Assembly: GCA_035758845.1 (NCBI GenBank)
Contig: DASTVZ010000083.1
Location: 1 to 64,000, forward strand
Length of the DNA stretch: 64,000 nucleotides
Reading direction: 5' to 3'
DNA from: JALZOC01 sp035758845
Lineage (GTDB): Bacteria; Acidobacteriota; Vicinamibacteria; Vicinamibacterales; 2-12-FULL-66-21
The translations under genes and the position numbers were made by a program. A model generated the notes under the pieces. The model saw nothing but the letters and a program-made list of their open reading frames with translations, was not told where the DNA came from and did no database searches. Positions 59,447 through 64,000 of the stretch are shown here, one piece after another (positions within the stretch are counted from its first letter, which is position 1; each line of letters begins with the position of its first letter).

Positions 59447-59625
59447 CTTCCGGCTAAAGCCGGAAGCCACAAGATATGCATTTGTAGCTTCCACAAGACA
59501 TGCATTTGTAGCTTCCGCAAGATATGCATTTGTAGCTTCCGCAAGATATGCATTTGTAGCTTCCCACAAGATGCATTTGTAGCTTCCCACAAGATGCATT
59601 TGTAGCTTCCGCCTTTAGGCGGAAG
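59447..59625. repeat. Two REP palindromes framing a 24-bp tandem array
   Basis: Palindromes cttccggctaaagccggaag (59447-59466) and cttccgcctttaggcggaag (59606-59625) frame six tandem units at 59468-59609. Units are about 24 bp (cacaagatatgcatttgtag, then cttc), the last two 23 bp. Each unit contains gcatttgtagcttc, of which tgtagcttc is also the REP outer flank, so the array seems built from REP ends. No gene lies here. Confidence 0.85.
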
Positions 59626-59635
59626 ATCAAACCAA

Positions 59636-59671
59636 AAGGGCGGTCCTTAACCGGATCGCCCTTTTTTTCTG
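59636..59671 (+). terminator. Intrinsic terminator after the cold-shock gene, overlapping dedA 3' end
   Basis: aaagggcggtcc (59636-59647) pairs with ggatcgcccttt (59653-59664), a 12-bp stem with one G-T pair, followed by tttttct. It includes the stop and last codons of the convergent dedA gene (KKGRSG). Confidence 0.8.
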
Positions 59672-60288
59672 TGGCGGACCCACTCGACCACCATCGGGAT
59701 CATCGAGACGACCACGATGCCGATGGCGACCAGCGAGAAGTTTTCCTTGACGACCGGTACGTTGCCGAACGCGTAGCCCGCGCCGAGACAAATACCCACC
59801 CACAGAATGCCACCCAGCACGTTGTACAGGGCGAATGCGGTGTATCGCATCGCACCGGCGCCTGCGACAAACGGCACAAAGGTCCGGATGATCGGCACGA
59901 AGCGCGTCAACACGACCGCCATGCCGCCGTACTTCTCGAAAAAGGCGTGCGCGCGATCGAGATGTTGACGATTCAATAACGGGTGCGTTTCATCGGCGCG
60001 AAACACCCGCGGACCGATAAAGTGGCCGATGCTGTAGTTGACGGTATTCCCGAGAATTGCCGCTCCGGCGAGCAGGAGAAAGAGGAGCCGGATATCGAGC
60101 GCTCCGGTCGCCGCGATCGCGCCTGCCGCAAACAGCAGCGAGTCACCGGGAAGAAACGGTGTGACGACCAAACCGGTCTCCGCGAAGATGGTCGCGAAGA
60201 GGAGACCGTATACCCATACGCCATAACGCGCGACGAGTTCCGTAAGATAAACGTCAAGGTGCAGGAAGAGATCAATGAGTGTCTGCAT
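59647..60288 (-). CDS. DedA family membrane protein
   Basis: A 213-residue protein with about five helices. The DedA landmarks are complete: FAETGLVVTPFLPGDSLLFA, TVNYSIGHFIGPRVFRADET and RFVPIIRTFVPFVAGAGAM. Members of the SNARE-associated/VTT family act as lipid flippases or proton-dependent membrane-homeostasis proteins. It is 22 bp downstream of pntB, in the same direction, and probably co-transcribed. Its last codons are part of the terminator stem of the convergent cold-shock gene. Confidence 0.92.
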   Translation of the reverse strand: MQTLIDLFLHLDVYLTELVARYGVWVYGLLFATIFAETGLVVTPFLPGDSLLFAAGAIAATGALDIRLLFLLLAGAAILGNTVNYSIGHFIGPRVFRADETHPLLNRQHLDRAHAFFEKYGGMAVVLTRFVPIIRTFVPFVAGAGAMRYTAFALYNVLGGILWVGICLGAGYAFGNVPVVKENFSLVAIGIVVVSMIPMVVEWVRHRKKGRSG

Positions 60289-60310
60289 GAAAGAGGAGTA
60301 GCGGATTCCG

Positions 60311-61702
60311 CTAGTGCGCGCTTTCGCCGGCGAGCGCCTTCACGATGTCGCCGAGGACGCCCTTCGCGTCGCCGAACACCATCAGCGTGTTGTCGGCGTA
60401 ATACAGCTCGTTCTCGATCCCCGCGAATCCCGGATTCATCGATCGCTTGTTGGCGATGACGAACTTGGCGCGATCGGCGTCGATGATCGGCATCCCGTAG
60501 ATCGGACTCTGGGTATCGTGGCGGGCGGCGGGATTGACCACGTCATTCGCGCCCACGACCAGGACGACATCAGTCTGCGGAAGGTCACGGTTGATGTCGT
60601 CCATTTCGATCAACGCGTCGTAGGGGACCTCCGCTTCCGCGAGCAGCACGTTCATGTGTCCTGGCATCCGCCCGGCGACAGGATGAATGGCGAACTTGAC
60701 GTCGACCCCTCGCTTGGTGAGTTGATCGTAGATTTCGCGGACGCGGTGCTGGGCTTGCGCCACGGCCATTCCGTAGCCAGGGACGATGACGACTTTTGCC
60801 GCGTTCTCCAGCAGATCGGCCGCGTCGCGCGGTGTCCCGCTTTTTACGGTTCGCGCTTCGGCTGTCGCCCCGCCCGACTGAACCTGTCCGAACGCGCCAA
60901 ACAGGACGTTTGTGAATGAGCGATTCATCGCGCGGCACATGATGATCGAAAGGATCAGACCGGACGAGCCGTCAAGCGCGCCGGCGGTGATCAGGACCTT
61001 GTTTTCCAGCACGAAGCCCATCGCAACGGCTGACAACCCCGCGTAGGAGTTGAGAAGGGAAATGACCGTTGGCATGTCGGCGCCACCGATCGGCATGATC
61101 AGGAGAACGCCGAACAGCAGCGACAGGACGATGATCGCGGGAAACAGCTGCCACATCTCCGGACGGAACAGGAGCCACCCCGCTGCGCCGACTGCGATCG
61201 CAAGCAGGCTGAGGTTCACAAAATTCTGACCGCGATAGGTCATCGGCCGCGTCGGAATGATTTCCTGAAGCTTGCCCGCGGCCATCAAACTGCCGGTGAA
61301 CGTCAGGTATCCCAGGATCACCTCGACGCCGATCGCGCCGGTCCGAAACATCGTCAGTTCACCGTCATGCAGCCAGAGTGCGTACTTGGCCGTGCCGACA
61401 AGTCCGGCAGCGAGGCCGCCGAATGCGTGCGACAACGCCGTTCGCTGAGGTACGGCGGTGAGCGGGACTTTTGAGAGAGGGACACCAATCGCCGTGCCGA
61501 CGACGACCGCGATGACGATCCAGGTGTAGTTGACGATCTCCGGGTGGAGAAGCGTGCCGACGATCGCCGCCGCCATGCCGGCGACGCCCGCTGCCACGCC
61601 GCGCCGTGCCGTCCGCGGGTCGCTCAGCCACCGGAGGGAGAGGATGAAGAGGGCCGCTGCTGCGAGATAGCTCGCCTGGGTGAAATGTTCAGCGGTGCTC
61701 AT
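60311..61702 (-). CDS. pntB: NAD(P) transhydrogenase subunit beta
   Basis: A 463-residue protein in full family length. The N-terminal half has nine or so helices (AVPQRTALSHAFGGLAAGLV, MIMPIGGADMPTVISLLNSY-like). Domain III binds NADP(H): VVIVPGYGMAVAQAQHRVRE, VAGRMPGHMNVLLAEAEVPY, VLVVGANDVVNPAARHD and FVIANKRSMNPGFAGIENEL. It transfers hydride from NADH to NADP+ using the proton gradient. ATG 61702 overlaps the stop of pntAB by four bases. The NAD-binding subunit gene pntAA is not next to it. Confidence 0.95.
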   Translation of the reverse strand: MSTAEHFTQASYLAAAALFILSLRWLSDPRTARRGVAAGVAGMAAAIVGTLLHPEIVNYTWIVIAVVVGTAIGVPLSKVPLTAVPQRTALSHAFGGLAAGLVGTAKYALWLHDGELTMFRTGAIGVEVILGYLTFTGSLMAAGKLQEIIPTRPMTYRGQNFVNLSLLAIAVGAAGWLLFRPEMWQLFPAIIVLSLLFGVLLIMPIGGADMPTVISLLNSYAGLSAVAMGFVLENKVLITAGALDGSSGLILSIIMCRAMNRSFTNVLFGAFGQVQSGGATAEARTVKSGTPRDAADLLENAAKVVIVPGYGMAVAQAQHRVREIYDQLTKRGVDVKFAIHPVAGRMPGHMNVLLAEAEVPYDALIEMDDINRDLPQTDVVLVVGANDVVNPAARHDTQSPIYGMPIIDADRAKFVIANKRSMNPGFAGIENELYYADNTLMVFGDAKGVLGDIVKALAGESAH

Positions 61703-61995
61703 GATTTCGGCCGGCGCTCACGGAACATCTTCAGCATGCGATCGGTGATCAGAAAGCCGCTGACGATGTTGGTCACCGATGCCGCGACGGCGACGGTGCC
61801 GAGGATTGTGCTGAACGTGCTTTTTTGCTCGCCGGCAATGATGATCGAGCCGACCACGGCAATCGCGGAGATCGCATTAGTCAGCGACATCAAGGGCGTA
61901 TGCAGCAGACGCGAGACGTTCTGAATGACCTGAAAGCCGACAAACGTCGCTAACAGGAACACGAACGCCATGGACCACAGATCAAGCACAGGCAC
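61699..61995 (-). CDS. pntAB: NAD(P) transhydrogenase subunit alpha, membrane part (PntAB)
   Basis: A 98-residue membrane subunit. GTG 61995 is preferred because ggagg lies just upstream; the longer open frame adds 15 residues without homology. Three or four helices carry the family pattern VFLLATFVGFQVIQNVSRLL, HTPLMSLTNAISAIAVVGSI and TNIVSGFLITDRMLKMF. It corresponds to the C-terminal membrane part of PntA in the three-subunit type. The partner PntAA is absent here; upstream lie an REP palindrome and an unrelated gene. Confidence 0.9.
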   Translation of the reverse strand: MPVLDLWSMAFVFLLATFVGFQVIQNVSRLLHTPLMSLTNAISAIAVVGSIIIAGEQKSTFSTILGTVAVAASVTNIVSGFLITDRMLKMFRERRPKS

Positions 61996-62081
61996 AGCCG
62001 ACCTCCTACAGAGTCGCGCGAGTGTACTGTTCGGACGCACGCATGCGCAAGCACCGCTGAGCTTTGCGGAGGGATAGGGAA

Positions 62082-62100
62082 CTTCCGCCCGAGGCGGAAG
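62082..62100. repeat. REP-like palindrome
   Basis: cttccgcccgaggcggaag, with outer flank gctacaag, is a variant of the REP family with a CCGAGG core in place of CTTTAG. It lies between pntAB and the next gene. Confidence 0.65.
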
Positions 62101-62123
62101 CTACAAGAATCGCCGGAAGATGA

Positions 62124-62603
62124 TCAACTGCCCGACGCGCTTACTGTCGGAAAGGGCTTGACGTTGTATTTTCCGTCACCCGCGAAGAAGCGCCCGAGTC
62201 GACGCTTCAGCGATGGAGGGTCGGGGGCAGGAGTATTGGCGCGCACCCGCGCTTGCGCCGGTTTACCGCTGCGAGATCGTGACATCGCAGTACCTTGAAA
62301 AGCGGGCGTCGTCGCGACAGCGAACTCCGTCGAGGTCACAATCGAGACCCCAGGTCCATCGGTTGCTGTTCCTGACGGTGTAGGCGATACGGTGGGCGAA
62401 TTCGATCGAGACGATGGTTCGGCGAGACTGGCAACCGCGATGTCGCGCGGCTGTGCGGCACGGGTCTCAATTCGAGCCGCGGCCGGGTGGGACCGCACGA
62501 GGAACATCGGCACCGTAAAGAAGACGGTAGAGGCTACGGCCGCCGCTGATATTCGAACCAGATCCCACTTTTGAGCTCGTGTGAATCGCACTTCGCTCGG
62601 CAT
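62124..62603 (-). CDS. Hypothetical single-pass membrane protein
   Basis: A 159-residue protein from ATG 62603. It has one hydrophobic helix (about 19-35, ISAAAVASTVFFTVPMFLV), then a long Ser/Pro/Thr-rich extracytoplasmic part. The C-terminus is basic and conserved-looking: SLKRRLGRFFAGDGKYNVKP, FPTVSASGS. No domain was recognised. It could be a small anchored envelope protein. The coding signal is moderate, and codon usage fits the neighbours. Confidence 0.6.
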   Translation of the reverse strand: MPSEVRFTRAQKWDLVRISAAAVASTVFFTVPMFLVRSHPAAARIETRAAQPRDIAVASLAEPSSRSNSPTVSPTPSGTATDGPGVSIVTSTEFAVATTPAFQGTAMSRSRSGKPAQARVRANTPAPDPPSLKRRLGRFFAGDGKYNVKPFPTVSASGS

Positions 62604-62834
62604 TGGGGGCTCCTGCAGCTAACGCGTTCCTGGCAGATCGGGCTCAAAAGCCGCGCCAGCAGAGCTACCGGAATTTGGGCGTCCAACCTTCTGGAACGCC
62701 GGAGGTTGCGCTGGTGAGTCAAAAACGCACGCGGCAGATGACAGACTCAAACCCATTCGTGGTTAGTGTTATTTACACGGCCGGGCTGGCGACCTCCCAT
62801 ACGGCATCAATTACCTGCAGTCATCGTGCCGTCA
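62604..62834. other. Gene-free spacer with a paired-stem segment
   Basis: No gene is seen. On the minus strand, ggcgttc and gacgcc (62685-62702 area) form a hairpin that is itself enclosed by ccagc and gctgg (62652-62718), giving a compact structured leader upstream of the hypothetical gene at 62603. It superficially recalls a riboswitch, but no known class fits. Confidence 0.3.
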
Positions 62835-63013
62835 ATATCGGTAATCCAGCAGTTGGTGAATCGGAATTAGTGAATTGGTGAATTCGTGCTTCGGGCGAAT
62901 GCCGGTTCGATGAAAGTGAGGAGTCGTACGCGCTGAAGCTCGTAGGATTCAGCAACTCACCAATTCAGGGAATCACCCAATTCACCCAATTCACCAATTC
63001 ACAAATTCACCAA
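62835..63013. repeat. Inverted degenerate word arms (GAATT/AATTCACC type)
   Basis: Left arm 62850-62885 (ggtgaatcggaattagtg, aattggtgaattcg) and right arm 62952-63013 (caactcaccaattcagg, acccaattcacccaattc, accaattcacaaattc) are inverted. The right arm overlaps the end of the reductase gene, which stops at 62999. About 65 bp of unique sequence is between. Confidence 0.75.
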
Positions 63014-64000
63014 TTTGCGTGTTGGTCCTGCGCCCGCTCCTGACTGCTCAATCGCACGATCGATTGCGTCCAGATCCCCGGCATCCAGCGCGAGCGTTGC
63101 AGCGGGAAGCCAGCCATCGACCTGTTCAGGAGAACGTGCGCCGACGATAGCTCCGGTGATGCCTGGCCAGCTCAGCACCCACGCAATGGCAATGGCGCCG
63201 ACGGTCGTTTGATGTCGGACTGCGATCGGTCTGAGCGCATCACGCAGTGTGAGATTGCGCTCGAGCTGCGGAGACTTGAACTCGACTCCACGACGTCGCC
63301 AGTCGTCGGGCGCGAATGCATCGACCCTCTCGTTGCTGAACGTGTCGGTCAGGATTCCCGACTGCATCGGACTGTAAGAGATGACGCCCGTGCGATGCAC
63401 TTCGCACCATGGAAGGAGGGCGATGGCAACCTCGCGCTTGATCATCGAGAACGGCGGTTGAAATGAATCGACATGTCGTCGCGCTTCACAGCGTTCGAGA
63501 AGCTCGACGCTGAAGTTCGACACGCCCGCGGCGCGAATCTTCCCCTCTTCAACCAGCCGCGTCATCGTGTCCCAGGAGTCCTCGATCGGAATGCCTCCTT
63601 CATCGGGCCAATGGAACTGAAAGAGATCGATTCGCTCGACGCCGAGCCGTCGAAGCGACGCGTCGCATTGACTCCGGATCGAATCCGGATGAAGCGTGCG
63701 TCGCGACACCTTCATACGGTCCTGAGGATCCCACTCGAGACCGCACTTGGTGAAGACGTAAGGTCGGTCGGCCGGTGTGAGCGTTCGCAGGAACTGGCCG
63801 ACGACTTCCTCGGAATGTCCGAGCCCGTAGACCGCAGCGGTGTCGATCCAGTTCACCCCGCGATCGATGGCGTGACGCATTGCCGCAATCGACGTCCGAT
63901 CGTCCTGCGGGCCCCACGAGAACGACCATCCGCCACCGCCGGCGGCCCAGGCGCCGAATCCAACGGTCGTGAGCGTCATACCGCTCGTGCCGAACGGCCT
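62999..64000 (-). CDS. Aldo/keto reductase, 5' end outside window
   Basis: Over 333 residues are present and the frame stays open to the right edge. An ATG at 63979 gives 326 residues, but the codons before it read RPFGTSG, which with MTLTTVGFGAWAAGG matches the usual AKR opening, so the real start is likely beyond the window. The tetrad is visible: D and Y in WIDTAAVYGLGHSEEVVG, K in YVFTKCGLEW and H in LFQFHWPDEG. The cofactor end has PGITGAIVGARSPEQVDGW. It reduces aldehydes or ketones with NADPH; substrate unknown. Its last residues are repeat-encoded. Confidence 0.9.
   Translation of the reverse strand, partial: RPFGTSGMTLTTVGFGAWAAGGGGWSFSWGPQDDRTSIAAMRHAIDRGVNWIDTAAVYGLGHSEEVVGQFLRTLTPADRPYVFTKCGLEWDPQDRMKVSRRTLHPDSIRSQCDASLRRLGVERIDLFQFHWPDEGGIPIEDSWDTMTRLVEEGKIRAAGVSNFSVELLERCEARRHVDSFQPPFSMIKREVAIALLPWCEVHRTGVISYSPMQSGILTDTFSNERVDAFAPDDWRRRGVEFKSPQLERNLTLRDALRPIAVRHQTTVGAIAIAWVLSWPGITGAIVGARSPEQVDGWLPAATLALDAGDLDAIDRAIEQSGAGAGPTRKLVNL

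Noticed and set aside
59468..59609. CRISPR array
   Set aside because: Units are directly tandem without unique spacers, 23-24 bp long, framed by REP palindromes, and no cas gene is in the window.
62625..62735. Cyclic di-GMP-I riboswitch on the minus strand
   Set aside because: It has ggacgc and ggtagc-like words, but only about 10 bases lie between them, leaving no room for the second stem of the aptamer. No known class fits.
1..64000. tRNA, rRNA or phage/integron genes
   Set aside because: No cloverleaf, rRNA-like sequence, integrase, transposase or phage structural gene was recognised by reading both strands; a tRNAscan/Infernal run would settle it.

Overview
The window looks like chromosomal DNA of a high-GC soil-type Acidobacteriota, most likely class Vicinamibacteria. 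The evidence is content, not a marker gene: two proteins with the acidobacterial VWFA-related domain, a fused MFS/spermidine synthase, many secreted M20/M28/M48 peptidases, NHL-propeller paralogues, a HupE-sigma-anti-sigma cluster and several intergenic repeat families. No rRNA, tRNA, CRISPR array, transposase, integrase or phage gene was seen. The gene at the left edge lacks its 3' end and the gene at the right edge lacks its 5' end.

Layout. 1-5.4 kb: three NHL/six-bladed propeller genes around a tandem pair of Tat-exported HisC-like aminotransferases. 5.4-9.2 kb: a HupE/UreJ-like metal permease, an ECF-like sigma factor and a zinc-type anti-sigma factor with a Ycf48-like C-terminus. 9.2-18 kb: a GT-C-like membrane protein, a secreted TIM-barrel-like protein, two coupled VWA proteins and the MFS/spermidine synthase fusion. 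18-26 kb: an orphan ABC ATPase, dienelactone hydrolase, MatC-like carrier plus DUF4159 protein, LEA-type lipoprotein, M20 peptidase, amidohydrolase and a Ser-rich secreted protein. 26-34 kb: a two-component system divergent from creD, an M48 peptidase, an amidase and a DUF442-like phosphatase. 34-42 kb: a second HupE coupled to an ATP-dependent DNA ligase, ligase-associated exonuclease, RecQ, a DUF1569 protein and a formamidopyrimidine-DNA glycosylase, which makes a DNA-repair neighbourhood. 42-53 kb: a GH13 enzyme, a truncated serine hydrolase, an M28 peptidase, CHRD and DUF5777 proteins, an NRAMP transporter with a universal stress protein, PAP2 phosphatase and a CheY-like regulator. 53-64 kb: a TolB-like/M28/FN3 peptidase, a Pro/Gln-rich secreted protein, a Ca2+/H+ exchanger, a cold-shock protein, DedA, transhydrogenase subunits PntB and PntAB without PntAA, and an aldo/keto reductase.

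Many neighbours are translationally coupled through 1-10 bp overlaps: the aminotransferases, the NHL pair, HupE/sigma, the VWA pair, MatC/DUF4159, kinase/regulator, HupE/ligase, PAP2/CheY and PntAB/PntB. This is the best evidence for operons here.

The most unusual signal is in the spacers. Many intergenic regions carry degenerate tandem arrays of 6-12 bp words, each locus with its own word. In most cases they are arranged as two inverted arms that could fold into long imperfect hairpins. A second family consists of short palindromes with a shared CTAAAG/CTTTAG core and variable arms. Both kinds occasionally intrude into coding sequence.
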